From Shinella sp. XGS7 (GTDB lineage: Bacteria; Pseudomonadota; Gammaproteobacteria; Burkholderiales; Burkholderiaceae_C): a stretch of 64,000 nucleotides of DNA. This document shows positions 24,021 to 34,658 of this stretch, piece by piece; positions within the stretch are counted from its first letter, which is position 1; the number at the start of each line of letters is the position of its first letter. Position numbers and translations under genes: made by a program. The notes under the pieces were generated by a model. The model was given only the letters and a program-made list of their open reading frames with translations. It was not told where the DNA came from and ran no database searches. The stretch is taken from positions 5,035,001 through 5,099,000 of the forward strand of contig NZ_CP084758.1 of assembly GCF_020535565.1 (NCBI RefSeq). Reading direction: 5' to 3'.

Positions 24021-25559
24021 ATGACGGATCTGGTATTCGCCGACGAGTTGCCCGACGCCCCCGCCGCCAAGGTGCTGGACCCCTGGGTGGTGATGATCGT
24101 GGACGACGACCCCGCGGTGCACGAGGTCACCCAGCTGGTGATGGCGGACTTCGAGTTCGCCGGTCGGCGCCTGCAGTTCATCGACGCCTACAGCGCCGTC
24201 GAGGCCCGCGAGCTGCTGGCCAACCGCCGCGACATCGCCATGATCCTGCTGGACGTGGTGATGGAGAGCGAGCATGCCGGCCTGGAGCTGGCCCGCTACA
24301 TCCGCGAGGAGCTGGACAACCACCATGTGCGCATCGTGCTGCGCACGGGCCAGCCCGGTCAGGCGCCCGAAGAGCATGTGATCAAGAGCTACGACATCAA
24401 TGACTACAAGGAAAAGACGGAGCTCACCAAGCGCAAGCTGATCACGGTCTTCTACAACGCGCTGCGCAGCTACCGCGACATCATGATCATCGAGTCCTCG
24501 CGCCTGGCCCTGCGCCGCGCGATCGACGCGATCACCAAGGTCTACGACTCCCAGAATCTGCGCCGCTTCGCCTCGGCGGTGCTGGAGCAGGTGGGCCATC
24601 TGCTGGGCATGGACGCGCAAGGCCTGTGCGCCACCCGGGTGGCGGCCTACGCGGCCTCGCATGTGGAGGGCCGGCTCAAGGTGCTGGCGGCCACGGCCGA
24701 GTATTCGCGCCTGCTGGTGGACGAGGAGCTGCAGACCCTGCCCGAGGATGTGCGCGAGGCCCTGGACGGCGCGCTGGCGCGCCAGCAAAGCCATTTCGAC
24801 GCCCGCCACTTCGTGGGCTACTACCGCAGCAGCACCGGCAACGAGAGCCTGCTCTACATGGTCTTCGACGAGCCGGTGGATGCCGCCGCGCGCGAGCTGC
24901 TGGAGATCTTCTGCGCCAATGTGGCCATCACCTACGAGAGCCTGCTGCTGCGCGAGGAGATCCAGGACACGCAGCGCTCCACCGTCTACATCCTGGGCGA
25001 GGCGGTGGAAAAGCGCTCCAAGGAAACCGGCGCCCATGTGCGGCGCGTGGCCGAGCTCTCTGCCCTGCTGGGCGAGGCGGTGGGCATGAAGGCGGCCGAT
25101 GTGGAGTTTCTGCGCCAGGCCGCGCCCCTGCACGATGTGGGCAAGATCGGCATCCCGGATCGCGTGCTCAACAAGCCGGGCAAGCTCGACGAGGAAGAGT
25201 GGGAGGTCATGAAGACCCATGCCCGCATCGGCTATGAGCTGCTCAACAAGAGCGACAAGCGCATCCTGCAGCTGGGTGCCACCATCGCTCACGAACACCA
25301 CGAGCGCTGGGACGGCCTGGGCTACCCGCGCGGGCTCTCGGGCGAGCAGATCCATATCGTGGGCCGCATCGTGGCCCTGGCCGATGTGCTGGATGCCCTG
25401 GTGAGCGAGCGCTGCTACAAAAAGCCCTGGGGCTTTGACGAGGCCCTGGACTTCGTGCGCGCAGAGTCCGGCACCCGCTTCGACCCCAGCCTGGTGCGCC
25501 TGCTGCTGGAGCGACTGGACGAGGTGCGCGCCATCTATGAACGCTACCCCGACGCCTGA
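24021..25559 (+). CDS. Response regulator with DUF3369 and HD-GYP domains (c-di-GMP phosphodiesterase)
   Basis: The 512-aa protein has a receiver domain (IVDDDPAVHEV; phosphoacceptor D78 in ILLDVVM) to about residue 140, a DUF3369-type middle region (about 150-310, including the YRDIMIIESSRLALRRAIDAI linker and a GAF-like fold) and an HD-GYP domain (about 320-510). The HD-GYP catalytic motifs are intact: HDVGKIGIPD (371-380) and HEHHERWDGLGYP (424-436). It should hydrolyse c-di-GMP under control of a kinase, very likely the histidine kinase whose start it overlaps by 23 bp. Its place between cobT and cobS interrupts the B12 locus; no mechanistic link to B12 is visible. Confidence 0.92.
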   Translation: MTDLVFADELPDAPAAKVLDPWVVMIVDDDPAVHEVTQLVMADFEFAGRRLQFIDAYSAVEARELLANRRDIAMILLDVVMESEHAGLELARYIREELDNHHVRIVLRTGQPGQAPEEHVIKSYDINDYKEKTELTKRKLITVFYNALRSYRDIMIIESSRLALRRAIDAITKVYDSQNLRRFASAVLEQVGHLLGMDAQGLCATRVAAYAASHVEGRLKVLAATAEYSRLLVDEELQTLPEDVREALDGALARQQSHFDARHFVGYYRSSTGNESLLYMVFDEPVDAAARELLEIFCANVAITYESLLLREEIQDTQRSTVYILGEAVEKRSKETGAHVRRVAELSALLGEAVGMKAADVEFLRQAAPLHDVGKIGIPDRVLNKPGKLDEEEWEVMKTHARIGYELLNKSDKRILQLGATIAHEHHERWDGLGYPRGLSGEQIHIVGRIVALADVLDALVSERCYKKPWGFDEALDFVRAESGTRFDPSLVRLLLERLDEVRAIYERYPDA

Positions 25560-26904
25560 GACGGCCAGCGCCGCCGGCCGCCTCTTCGACGAGGCCGAGA
25601 GCCGGCGCCTGGCCGAGGCGGCCCTGCGCTCCATCACGCTCTCCACCTCGCGGGTGCAGGGCGAAGCCTTCTTCCGCGTGCTGGTCAAGGATCTGGCCGC
25701 GGCCCTGGACGTGGCCTATGTGATCGCCGGCCGCCTGGTCCGCATGGAGGACGGCAGCGAGGGCATACAGACCCTGGCGGTCTGGGGCGGCGAGGACTGG
25801 TTACCCAATCTCCGCTACTCCCTGGCCGGCACGCCCTGCAGCAATGTGGCCGAGCAGAGCATGTGCTTCTACCCCTGCGGCGTGCAGCAGGCCTATCCGG
25901 ACGACCTGCTGCTGGGCGGGATGGGCGCGCAGAGCTATGTGGGCACGCCCATGGTGGGCACCGACGGCAGGAGCCTGGGCATTCTGGTGGCCCTGGACAA
26001 ACGCGAGATCGATGCCGACAAGCATCTGCTGGCCCTGTCCCTGCTGTCCATCTTCGCCGCCCGTGGCGCGGCCGAGCTGCAGCACCAGGACCGCGAGGCC
26101 CTGCTGGAGCGCGAGGTCCAGGCCCGCACCGAGGAGCTGCGCCTGGCCACCACCACCCTGCTGGAACGCGAGAAGCTGGCCGCTCTGGGCGGCCTGGTGG
26201 CCGTGGTGGCGCACGAGGTGAACACGCCGTTGGGCATTGCCGTCACCGCGGCCTCGGGCATGGAGGAGTTCGCGCGCGAGCTGCAGCGCAAGCTGCAGGG
26301 CGAGAAGGTCAGCCGCAGCGAGCTGCTGGCCCTGGCCGAGCGCCTGCGCGAGGCGGCCGCCCTGGTGGGCAGCAATCTGCAGCGCGCCTCCACCCTGATG
26401 GGCGACTTCAAGACCCTGGCCGTGGACCAGGGCAGCGAGGACAGCCAGCTGCTGGACCTGCCCGAGTACCTGCGCGCCATCGTGCTGGTGCACCAGCCGG
26501 TGCTGCGCAGCGCCCGCGTGCAGGTGCAGCTGGACCTGCCCGAGCGCCTTTCCCTGCGCCTGGCGGGGGGGCTGCTGTCCCAGGTGCTCTCCAATCTGCT
26601 GCTCAATGCGGTGAACCACGCCTTCGAGCCCGAGCATGCGGCCCGCGAGGTGCACATCCGCCTGCAGGCCGATGAGCGCTGGTGCCTGCTCAGCCTGCGC
26701 GACAACGGCCGCGGCGTGAGCGCCGACCAGCGCGACCGGCTCTTCGAACCCTTCTACACCACCAAGCGCGGCGCCGGCGGCTCAGGCCTGGGCCTGCACA
26801 TCGTGCAGACCCTGTGCCGACGCATGGGCGGCGAGGTCAGCCTGGACCCGCGTGAGGGCCCGGGCCTGGGCTTCCTGATCCGGTTGCCGCGCATCGCGCA
26901 CTGA
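25537..26904 (+). CDS. GAF-domain sensor histidine kinase
   Basis: A 455-aa soluble kinase with no membrane helix: GAF-like sensor domain (about 40-180, with several cysteines around CSNVAEQSMCFYPCG), coiled coil (180-210), dimerisation domain with phospho-His H226 in VAHEVNTPLG, and ATPase domain (LSNLLLNAVNHAFEPEH N box; DNGRGVSADQRDRLFEPFYTTKRGAGGSGLGLHIV). The ATG at 25537 starts inside the 3' end of the HD-GYP gene, indicating translational coupling; an in-frame ATG at 25435 lies deeper in that gene and is less likely. The H-box of the HEVNTPLG type is typical of kinases partnered with DUF3369 regulators. Confidence 0.88.
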   Translation: MNATPTPETASAAGRLFDEAESRRLAEAALRSITLSTSRVQGEAFFRVLVKDLAAALDVAYVIAGRLVRMEDGSEGIQTLAVWGGEDWLPNLRYSLAGTPCSNVAEQSMCFYPCGVQQAYPDDLLLGGMGAQSYVGTPMVGTDGRSLGILVALDKREIDADKHLLALSLLSIFAARGAAELQHQDREALLEREVQARTEELRLATTTLLEREKLAALGGLVAVVAHEVNTPLGIAVTAASGMEEFARELQRKLQGEKVSRSELLALAERLREAAALVGSNLQRASTLMGDFKTLAVDQGSEDSQLLDLPEYLRAIVLVHQPVLRSARVQVQLDLPERLSLRLAGGLLSQVLSNLLLNAVNHAFEPEHAAREVHIRLQADERWCLLSLRDNGRGVSADQRDRLFEPFYTTKRGAGGSGLGLHIVQTLCRRMGGEVSLDPREGPGLGFLIRLPRIAH

Positions 26905-26955
26905 GCGCCAGAGGGCGCGGCCGATAATGCCGGCCAGTCCCCTGAGCAGCCCCGC

Positions 26956-27756
26956 ATGCGCCTCGTCGTCCACGAGCTCCGGCTCTTCTTCATCGCCCTG
27001 CAGTTCTTCACCCGCCTGCCCATTCCGCGCTGGGTGGGTTTCGAGCCGATCTGGCTGCAGCACTGCGCGCGCCACTTTCCCCTGGTGGGCCTGCTGGTGG
27101 GGGCTTTCTGCGCCCTGCTGCTCTGGGCCGCGCTGTGGCTGTGGACCGCGCCGGTGGCCGTGGGCCTGGCCCTGGCTGGTGGCATCTGGCTGACGGGAGG
27201 CTTCCACGAAGACGGCTGGGCCGACACCTGGGACGGCCTGGGCGGCGCGGTCTCGCGCGAGAAGGCCCTCACCATCATGAAGGACTCGCGCCTCGGGAGC
27301 TACGGCGCCCTGGCCCTGATCCTGATGCTGGGGCTCAAGGCCGCCGTGCTGCTGGCCCTGCTGGAGCAGGACGGCTGGCTGGCCCTGGCCGGCTGGATCT
27401 GGGCCCATGCGGCCTCGCGGGCCGCGCCGGTCTGGCTGATCCACAGCCTGCCCTATGCGGGCGATGCCGAGCATGCCAAGGCCAAGCCCCTGGCCACCCG
27501 CATCGGCGGCGCCGGACTCCTCGTGGCCCTGGCCTGGGTGCTGCTGGCCAGCCTGGGCCTGCTGGCCCTGGACATGAGCTGGCTGCCCAGCCTCTGCCTG
27601 GCGGCCCTGGGCGTGGCCGGCGCCACCCTGCTGATGCAGGGCTGGCTGGACAAGCGCCTGGGCGGCTTCACCGGCGACAACCTGGGCGCCACCCAGCAGC
27701 TGGCCGAACTGGCCGCTCTGCTGGGCTTTGCGGCCCAGTTCGCCAGCCATGGCTGA
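26956..27756 (+). CDS. cobS: Adenosylcobinamide-GDP ribazoletransferase (CobS/CobV)
   Basis: Membrane enzyme for the last joining step, condensing AdoCbi-GDP with alpha-ribazole (phosphate). The 266-aa product has several membrane helices and the diagnostic FFIALQFFTRLPIPRW, GGFHEDGWADTWDGLGG (metal-binding DxxDG) and KDSRLGSYGALALILML motifs. It resumes the cob locus after the two-component pair and its stop overlaps the phosphatase gene by 8 bp. Confidence 0.95.
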   Translation: MRLVVHELRLFFIALQFFTRLPIPRWVGFEPIWLQHCARHFPLVGLLVGAFCALLLWAALWLWTAPVAVGLALAGGIWLTGGFHEDGWADTWDGLGGAVSREKALTIMKDSRLGSYGALALILMLGLKAAVLLALLEQDGWLALAGWIWAHAASRAAPVWLIHSLPYAGDAEHAKAKPLATRIGGAGLLVALAWVLLASLGLLALDMSWLPSLCLAALGVAGATLLMQGWLDKRLGGFTGDNLGATQQLAELAALLGFAAQFASHG

Positions 27757-28306
27757 GCGCCGGCAAGACCCGGCCCCGACGCCGGACCTCTGGGTCTGGC
27801 GTCATCCGCGGCCCGAGGGCGCGGCCGGACGCTGCGTGGGCGCCGGCAGCGATCTGCCGGTGCACTGGCGCCGCGTCAAGCGCCTGGCCCGGCGCATCCA
27901 GGCCCAGGCCCGGCGCGCTCGCCTGCCACATTGCATCCACACCTCGCCGCTGGCGCGCTGCCGCGCCGTGGGCCGCTGGCTGCGCCGCTGGGGCTGGCAG
28001 CATCGGATGGACGCCGCCCTGCTGGAGCTGGACTTCGGGCGCTGGGAGAGCAAGACCTGGCCCACGATCGGCCAGGCCGAGGTGGACGCCTGGTGCGCGG
28101 ACTTTGCCCAGCACGCGCCGGGCGGCGGCGAAAGCCTCGCCCAGCTGCTGGCGCGTGCCCGGGCCTGGCAGCCCGCGCAGCGCCCCGCCCTGATCGTGAG
28201 CCATGGCGGCTGGATGCTGGCCCGCGCCTGGGCCGGTCCGGCCCCGCAAGAGGCTGCCGCCTGGCCCGCCGCCCCGCGCTACGGCGAGCTGCGGCGCCTG
28301 GCCTGA
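27749..28306 (+). CDS. Histidine phosphatase family protein, probable alpha-ribazole phosphatase (CobC/CobZ-type role)
   Basis: The 185-aa product has a phosphoglycerate-mutase-like layout: catalytic-His motif VWRHPRPEG near residue 20 (RHP replaces the common RHG), the cobC-like GRCVGAGSDLPV, the substrate-loop IHTSPLARCRAVGRWL, ELDFGRWESKTW and the second histidine in IVSHGGWMLA. Position directly after cobS supports a role in removing the phosphate of alpha-ribazole phosphate or cobalamin 5'-phosphate. The start at 27749 overlaps cobS. Function is inferred from context and motifs. Confidence 0.85.
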   Translation: MAERRQDPAPTPDLWVWRHPRPEGAAGRCVGAGSDLPVHWRRVKRLARRIQAQARRARLPHCIHTSPLARCRAVGRWLRRWGWQHRMDAALLELDFGRWESKTWPTIGQAEVDAWCADFAQHAPGGGESLAQLLARARAWQPAQRPALIVSHGGWMLARAWAGPAPQEAAAWPAAPRYGELRRLA

Positions 28307-28369
28307 GCTTGACCTGCCGCCCCCGCAGCGGCGAGCATGGCGGCCGGACAAGCGGGGAGACACCTCAAG

Positions 28370-28744
28370 ATGGAACTGAACACCGTGCGCCTTTTCGTGC
28401 GCGATCTGGCCGCTGCCCGCGCCTTCTACGCCGATGTGCTGGACCTGCCGCTGCAGGCCGCCAACGCTGAGCTGGGCTATTGCGTGTTCGCCGCGGGCCG
28501 CGGCGTTACCCTGGTCGTGGAGCGGGTGGAGGCGCAGGCCGACGCCGAGGAGCAGGCCCTGGTGGGCCGCTTCAGCGGCCTCTCCTTCGCCGTGCCGGAT
28601 CTGGAGGCCCGCTACCAGGCCCTGCAAGCCCGGGGCGTGGTCTTCAGCGGTGCGCCGGAACTGCAGGCCTGGGGCGGCCGCCTGGCCACCCTGCTGGATC
28701 CGGCGGGCAATGCGCTGCAGCTGGTGCAGCTGCCCGCGGCCTGA
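28370..28744 (+). CDS. VOC/glyoxalase superfamily protein
   Basis: A 124-aa single VOC domain: MELNTVRLFVRDLAAARAFYADVLDLPL, GYCVFAAGRGVTLVVE, FAVPDLEARYQALQARGVVF and the C-terminal LLDPAGNALQLVQ. It could be a dioxygenase, lyase or resistance-type binder; the substrate is not readable. The ATG at 28370 is supported by the AGCGGGGAGA ribosome site upstream. It converges on the ferredoxin gene with only 9 bp between stop codons. Confidence 0.85.
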   Translation: MELNTVRLFVRDLAAARAFYADVLDLPLQAANAELGYCVFAAGRGVTLVVERVEAQADAEEQALVGRFSGLSFAVPDLEARYQALQARGVVFSGAPELQAWGGRLATLLDPAGNALQLVQLPAA

Positions 28745-28753
28745 AGCGACGGT

Positions 28754-30108
<1,355 letters not shown>

Positions 30109-30175
30109 GAGGCCCCCCCCACAGCCGGCCGAGCGCCGGGCCGCCCCAAGCCGGCCGGCATCCCCACGGGGGATC
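30109..30175 (-). repeat. Palindromic intergenic repeat between hisF and rsmD
   Basis: On the minus strand this interval contains CTTGGGGCGGCCC (complement of 30138-30150), the same 13 bases as at 13001-13013, and a small CCCC/GGGG stem (30162-30173). It belongs to the same dispersed family as 12950-13020 and 33072-33140. It abuts the rsmD start codon. Confidence 0.6.
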
Positions 30176-30203
30176 GGCGGGCGTACTCGCACGACGAGGG
30201 GCA

Positions 30204-30965
30204 TCATTGGCGCACCGGGATGCCGCGCGCGGCCATCAGGGCCTTGGCCTCGCCCACCGTGTGCTGGCCGTAGTGGAAGATGCTGGCGGCCAGCACCGCA
30301 TCGGCACCACCCTTCTGCACCCCATCGGCCAGATCGTCCAGCGAGCCCACGCCGCCCGAGGCGATCACGGGCACGCTCACCGCATCGCTCACCGCACGGG
30401 TGAGGGCCAGGTCGAAGCCGCTCTTGGTGCCGTCACGGTCCATGCTGGTCAGCAGGATCTCGCCGGCGCCATGCTCGGCCATCTGGCGCGCCCAGGCCAG
30501 CACGTCCAGGCCGGTGTTCTTGCGGCCGCCGTGGCTGTAGACATCCCAGCCGCGGCCATCTTCACGACGCTTGGCATCGATCGCCACGACGATGCACTGG
30601 GCGCCGTACTTCTCCGAGGCGTCCCGGATCAGCTGCGGATTGGCGATGGCGGCGGAGTTGAAGCTCACCTTGTCTGCCCCCGCATTGAGCAGGCGCCGCA
30701 CATCCCCCACCGCGCGCACGCCACCGCCCACGGTCAGCGGGATGAAGACCTGGGAGGCCACGGCCTCGATGATGGGCAGGATCAGGTCGCGCCCATCACT
30801 GGTGGCGGTGATGTCCAGAAAGGTCAGCTCGTCGGCGCCCTGCTCGTTGTAGCGGGCGGCGATTTCCACCGGGTCGCCCGCGTCGCGCAGCTGCTCGAAG
30901 TTGACGCCCTTGACGACGCGACCACCGGTCACGTCCAGGCAGGGAATGATGCGTTTGGCCAGCAA
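30204..30965 (-). CDS. hisF: Imidazole glycerol phosphate synthase cyclase subunit (HisF)
   Basis: TIM-barrel cyclase that acts with HisH to make IGP and AICAR. The 253-aa product opens with [22 protein letters not shown] (catalytic Asp in CLDV) and contains [51 protein letters not shown] and [18 protein letters not shown] (second catalytic Asp). The start is TTG at 30965, supported by AGGAG about 8 nt upstream; no ATG is available nearby. It is the last his gene here; hisI and hisE do not follow. Confidence 0.96.
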   Translation of the reverse strand: MLAKRIIPCLDVTGGRVVKGVNFEQLRDAGDPVEIAARYNEQGADELTFLDITATSDGRDLILPIIEAVASQVFIPLTVGGGVRAVGDVRRLLNAGADKVSFNSAAIANPQLIRDASEKYGAQCIVVAIDAKRREDGRGWDVYSHGGRKNTGLDVLAWARQMAEHGAGEILLTSMDRDGTKSGFDLALTRAVSDAVSVPVIASGGVGSLDDLADGVQKGGADAVLAASIFHYGQHTVGEAKALMAARGIPVRQ

Positions 30966-30975
30966 GCGGCGACTC

Positions 30976-31728
30976 CTAGTTGCCCAGCTCGTCGCTGAGC
31001 GCGTCGGCGCGGCGCTGAGCCTCGGCCAGATCCAGATCGCCGGTGTAGATGGCGCGGCCGCAGATCACGCCCGAGACGCCCTCGCGCTCCACGGCGCACA
31101 GGGCCTCGATATCGGCCAGACCGGCCAGACCGCCCGAGGCGATCACGGGCATGGTCAGGGCCTGGGCCAGGCGCACCGTGGCCTCGATATTGATGCCGCT
31201 GAGCATGCCGTCGCGGCCGATATCGGTGTAGATCACGCCCTCGACGCCGTAGTCCTCGAACTTGCGCGCCAGGTCCACGACCTCGTGGCCGGTGAGCTTG
31301 CTCCAGCCGTCGGTGGCCACCTTGCCGTCCTTGGCGTCCAGGCCCACGAGGATGTGGCCGCCGAAGGCGCTGCAGGCGTCCTTGAGGAAGCCGGGGTTCT
31401 TGACCGCGGCCGTGCCGATGATGATGTAGCTCAGGCCGTCATCGAGATAGCGCTCGATGGTGTCCAGGTCGCGGATGCCACCGCCCAGCTGCACCGGGAT
31501 GTCGTCGCCGACCTCGCGGATGATGGCCCGGATCGCACCCTCGTTGACCGGCTTGCCCGCGAAGGCGCCGTTCAGGTCGACCAGGTGCAGGCGCCGGGCG
31601 CCGGCGTCCACCCAGCGACGGGCCATGGCGGCCGGGTCATCGCCGAAGGTGGTGGAGGCATTCATATCGCCCTGTTGGAGACGGACGCACTTGCCGTCCT
31701 TCAGGTCAATGGCGGGAATCAGCAGCAT
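30976..31728 (-). CDS. hisA: Phosphoribosylformimino-AICAR ribotide isomerase (HisA)
   Basis: Amadori isomerase of histidine synthesis, TIM barrel. The 250-aa product starts [22 protein letters not shown] (catalytic Asp in AIDLK). It contains [53 protein letters not shown] and [16 protein letters not shown]. The gap to hisF is 10 bp. Confidence 0.96.
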   Translation of the reverse strand: MLLIPAIDLKDGKCVRLQQGDMNASTTFGDDPAAMARRWVDAGARRLHLVDLNGAFAGKPVNEGAIRAIIREVGDDIPVQLGGGIRDLDTIERYLDDGLSYIIIGTAAVKNPGFLKDACSAFGGHILVGLDAKDGKVATDGWSKLTGHEVVDLARKFEDYGVEGVIYTDIGRDGMLSGINIEATVRLAQALTMPVIASGGLAGLADIEALCAVEREGVSGVICGRAIYTGDLDLAEAQRRADALSDELGN

Positions 31729-31800
31729 GGCCGAGATGCAGGTGGTGGTGGAAAAGAGTGGGACGGAAAAGCGCGGATGAAGAGGATGACGAGGCGGTCC

Positions 31801-32448
31801 TCAAGGCTTCCACAGCAGGAAGTTGCGATACAGGGCGAGCCCCAGCGCGGCACTTTTCTCGGGATGGAATTGGGTGGCAAAAATATTATCCCGGGCCACC
31901 GCGCTGGTAAAGCACAGACCGTAGTCGGTCTCGCCCACGCTGTGGTGCGGGTCCGACGTCGTGGCGTAGAAGCTGTGCACGAAGTAGAACCAGCTCTGGT
32001 CGGGCACCTCGCCCCAGACCGGGTGGGGCCGGGCCTGACGCACGCGGTTCCAGCCCATCTGCGGCACCTTGTAGCGGCTGCCATCGGGCTGGATCCGGCC
32101 CTCCAGCTGGAAGCGCTGCACCCGGCCGGTGATCAGGCCCAGGCCCGGCGTGTCCTGCTCTTCGCTGTGGTCCAGCAGCATCTGCATGCCCACGCACACG
32201 CCCATCAGGGGCTTGTGCGCCGCGGCGTGGAGCACAGCCTCCTTCATGCCGGACTCGGCCAGCTCGCGCATGCAGTCGCGCATCGCGCCCTGGCCGGGCA
32301 GCACCACGCGCTCGGCGGCATAGACCGCCTCGGGCTCGCTGGTGATCACGACCTCCACGCCCGAGCCCTCGGCCGCATGCAGCACGGCCTGCGAGACCGA
32401 GCGCAGATTGCCCATGCCGTAGTCGACGACGGCGACGGTCCGTTTCAT
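31801..32448 (-). CDS. hisH: Imidazole glycerol phosphate synthase glutaminase subunit (HisH)
   Basis: Class I glutaminase delivering ammonia to HisF. The 215-aa product has [31 protein letters not shown], the nucleophile Cys in [11 protein letters not shown] and the histidine of ATQFHPEKS. hisH starts one base after the hisB stop. Confidence 0.96.
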   Translation of the reverse strand: MKRTVAVVDYGMGNLRSVSQAVLHAAEGSGVEVVITSEPEAVYAAERVVLPGQGAMRDCMRELAESGMKEAVLHAAAHKPLMGVCVGMQMLLDHSEEQDTPGLGLITGRVQRFQLEGRIQPDGSRYKVPQMGWNRVRQARPHPVWGEVPDQSWFYFVHSFYATTSDPHHSVGETDYGLCFTSAVARDNIFATQFHPEKSAALGLALYRNFLLWKP

Positions 32449-32449
32449 C

Positions 32450-33052
32450 TCAGAGCGTTCCCTTGGTGGACGGAATCACGCCCGCGCTGCGCGGGTCCAG
32501 GGTCATGGCCATGCGCAGCGCGCGGCCGAAGGCCTTGAACATGGTCTCGCACTGGTGGTGGGCATTGTGGCCCTTGAGATTGTCCACATGCAGGCTCACC
32601 AGGGCATGGTTCACAAAGCCCTGGAAGAACTCATAGGTGAGCTGGGTGTCGAAGGCGCCGATGGCGCCCGCGGTGAACTTGCAGTCCATCTCCAGACCCG
32701 GACGGCCCGAGAAATCGATCACCACGCGCGAGAGCGCCTCGTCCAGCGGCACATAGCTGTGGCCGTAGCGGGTCAGGCCCTTCTTGTCGCCCACGGCCTG
32801 GGCCACGGCCATGCCCAGCGTGATACCCACGTCTTCCACCGTATGGTGGCCGTCGATGTGCAGATCGCCTTGGGCCTCGATCTCCAGATCGATCAGGCCG
32901 TGGCGCGCGATCTGGTCCAGCATATGGTCGAAGAAGCCGATGCCGGTGTTCAGCTTGGCCTCGCCCGTGCCGTCCAGATTGACGCGCACGCGGATCTGAG
33001 TTTCCTTGGTGTTGCGGCTGACTTCCGCGATGCGGGGGGCTTGCGTGCTCAT
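32450..33052 (-). CDS. hisB: Imidazoleglycerol-phosphate dehydratase (HisB)
   Basis: Monofunctional IGP dehydratase of 200 aa, manganese-dependent. Signature metal-binding motifs are [33 protein letters not shown] and the later [15 protein letters not shown]. There is no fused phosphatase domain, as expected outside enterobacteria. Its start overlaps the hisC stop by 4 bp. Confidence 0.96.
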   Translation of the reverse strand: MSTQAPRIAEVSRNTKETQIRVRVNLDGTGEAKLNTGIGFFDHMLDQIARHGLIDLEIEAQGDLHIDGHHTVEDVGITLGMAVAQAVGDKKGLTRYGHSYVPLDEALSRVVIDFSGRPGLEMDCKFTAGAIGAFDTQLTYEFFQGFVNHALVSLHVDNLKGHNAHHQCETMFKAFGRALRMAMTLDPRSAGVIPSTKGTL

Positions 33053-34218
33053 TGCAGACTCTCTTTAATTTGACCCCCTAGGGCGCCCTGGGGCGCCCGC
33101 CCCCCCGAGGGGGAGCCTGGAAGCTCGGGGCGGCCCAGCGCTTCCTTGAGGGCGGCCAGCATGGCCGTGTTTTCTTCCGGCGTGCCGATGGTCAGGCGCA
33201 GGCAGTTGGCCAGCAGGGGGTGCATGGCCGAGACGTTCTTGATCAGCACGCCGCGCGCCTTCATGCCGGCAAAGACCGCGGCCGCATCGGCCACTCGCGC
33301 CAGGATCATATTGCCCTGACTCGGGAAAGCCTGCACGCCGGGCAGGGCTTGCAGGGCCGCCATCACGCGCTCGCGCTCGGCGCGCAGCAGACGCGCCTGC
33401 TCGGCATAGACCTCGGCATGCTCCAGGGCAAAGAGGCCGGCCTCGGCATTGAGCACGCCCACATTGAAGGGCGGGCGGATCTTGTCGATCTCGGCGATCA
33501 GGCTCTGCTCGCCCATCAGGTAGCCGATGCGCACGCCGGCCAGGCCGAACTTGCTCATGGTGCGCATCACCAGCACATGGGCGTACTGGGCCAGCAGGCC
33601 CATCGCATCGCGCTCGGCAAAGGGCTGGTAGGCCTCGTCCATCACCACCAGGCTGCCCACCGCGCCCGCGGCCTGCACAAGGCGATCGATCACGGCGGCG
33701 TCCCAGAGATTGCCGGTGGGGTTGTTCGGGTAGGCCAGATAGATCAGCGCAGGCCGCTCCTGCGCTATGGCGGCCAACATGGCGGCCTCGTCCAGCTCGA
33801 AGTCGGGCGTAAGTGGCACGCCCACGAAGTCCAGGCCCTGGTAGCGCGCCGAGATGCCGTACATCACGAAGCTGGGCAGGGGCGAGAGGATCTTCGCGCC
33901 GGGGCGGCTCACCGCCATGGTCAGCATGGTGATGATCTCGTCCGAGCCATTGCCCAGGGTGATGCCGCAGCCCGCAGGCATGCCGGCATGGGCTGCCAGG
34001 GCGCGGGCCAGGTCTTGCGTGCGCTCGGCCGGATAGCGGTTGATGGCCACCCGCCCCAGGCGCTCACCCAGCAGCTGCTGCAGCGCCTCGGGCAGGCGGA
34101 AGGGGTTCTCCATGGTGTCCAGCTTGATCAGGCCGGCGGCGCTCTGCACCGCATAGGCCTGGGTGGCGCGCACATCCTCGCGGATGCGGGCCAGGGCCGG
34201 GTTCAGTCTCGGGTCCAT
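33049..34218 (-). CDS. hisC: Histidinol-phosphate aminotransferase (HisC) with repeat-encoded C-terminal tail
   Basis: PLP enzyme converting imidazole acetol phosphate to histidinol phosphate. The 389-aa product has [48 protein letters not shown] and the PLP-lysine motif [15 protein letters not shown]. The enzyme fold should end near ALKEALG. The last roughly 27 residues ([19 protein letters not shown] and so on) are translated from a GC-rich palindromic repeat at 33072-33140. The ATG at 34218 lies inside the toxin gene (16-bp overlap) with ACGGAG upstream as ribosome site. The open frame upstream of it is not hisC. Confidence 0.94.
   Translation of the reverse strand: MDPRLNPALARIREDVRATQAYAVQSAAGLIKLDTMENPFRLPEALQQLLGERLGRVAINRYPAERTQDLARALAAHAGMPAGCGITLGNGSDEIITMLTMAVSRPGAKILSPLPSFVMYGISARYQGLDFVGVPLTPDFELDEAAMLAAIAQERPALIYLAYPNNPTGNLWDAAVIDRLVQAAGAVGSLVVMDEAYQPFAERDAMGLLAQYAHVLVMRTMSKFGLAGVRIGYLMGEQSLIAEIDKIRPPFNVGVLNAEAGLFALEHAEVYAEQARLLRAERERVMAALQALPGVQAFPSQGNMILARVADAAAVFAGMKARGVLIKNVSAMHPLLANCLRLTIGTPEENTAMLAALKEALGRPELPGSPSGGRAPQGALGGQIKESLQ
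33072..33140 (+). repeat. Palindromic repeat copy inside the 3' end of hisC
   Basis: It contains CCCCCCGAGGGGG (33101-33113), identical to 12977-12989, followed by GCTCGGGGCGGCCC (33123-33136), which differs from the other copies by one base in the GGGGCGGCCC core context. An additional GGGCGCCC pair flanks it. The copy reads through in frame as the HisC tail. Confidence 0.68.
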
Positions 34219-34658
34219 GTGCTGGGGGGCTCCGTGAGCAAGGGGTTCAGGATCTGCACGCTGTCGTACTGCGCCGCGTGGGGCAGCTCCAGACTCAGCA
34301 GGCGCTCGCAGCCCTGGGCCTTGGCGGCGGCCACGATCAGGGCGTCGGCATAGGCCAGGCCGAAGCGGCTTTCGATGGACCAGGCCGACTCCACGGTGGC
34401 ATGGTCCACGGCCCAGGGGTTCCAGCGCTGGTAGCGCCGCACCTCGGCCCGCGCATCGCCATTGGGCATGGGCGGCTGGATGCGGGTGGTGACCTGGCGG
34501 TAGAAGTCGTTGAGCACCTGGGTGGAGACGCGGCCGGCGCGCTGCTGCCACAGGCTCATCAGCCAGCCCAGGGCGCGGGCCCGCTCGGCCGGGCGGGCAC
34601 CATCCTCGCTGAGGATGAGCACCGAGGTGTCCACGAAGACGGGGCTGGCGACGCTCAC
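34203..34658 (-). CDS. PIN-domain toxin (VapC-type)
   Basis: A 151-aa PIN-domain protein, predicted ribonuclease. Acidic active-site residues are seen in FVDTSVLILSEDG (D10) and the C-terminal FGLAYADALIVAAAKAQGC; LNDFYRQVTTR is also PIN-like. The start is GTG at 34658, forming a GTGA overlap with the antitoxin stop. It overlaps hisC by 16 bp, so the toxin pair and hisC are probably on one transcript. Its target is unknown. Confidence 0.86.
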   Translation of the reverse strand: MSVASPVFVDTSVLILSEDGARPAERARALGWLMSLWQQRAGRVSTQVLNDFYRQVTTRIQPPMPNGDARAEVRRYQRWNPWAVDHATVESAWSIESRFGLAYADALIVAAAKAQGCERLLSLELPHAAQYDSVQILNPLLTEPPSTWTRD

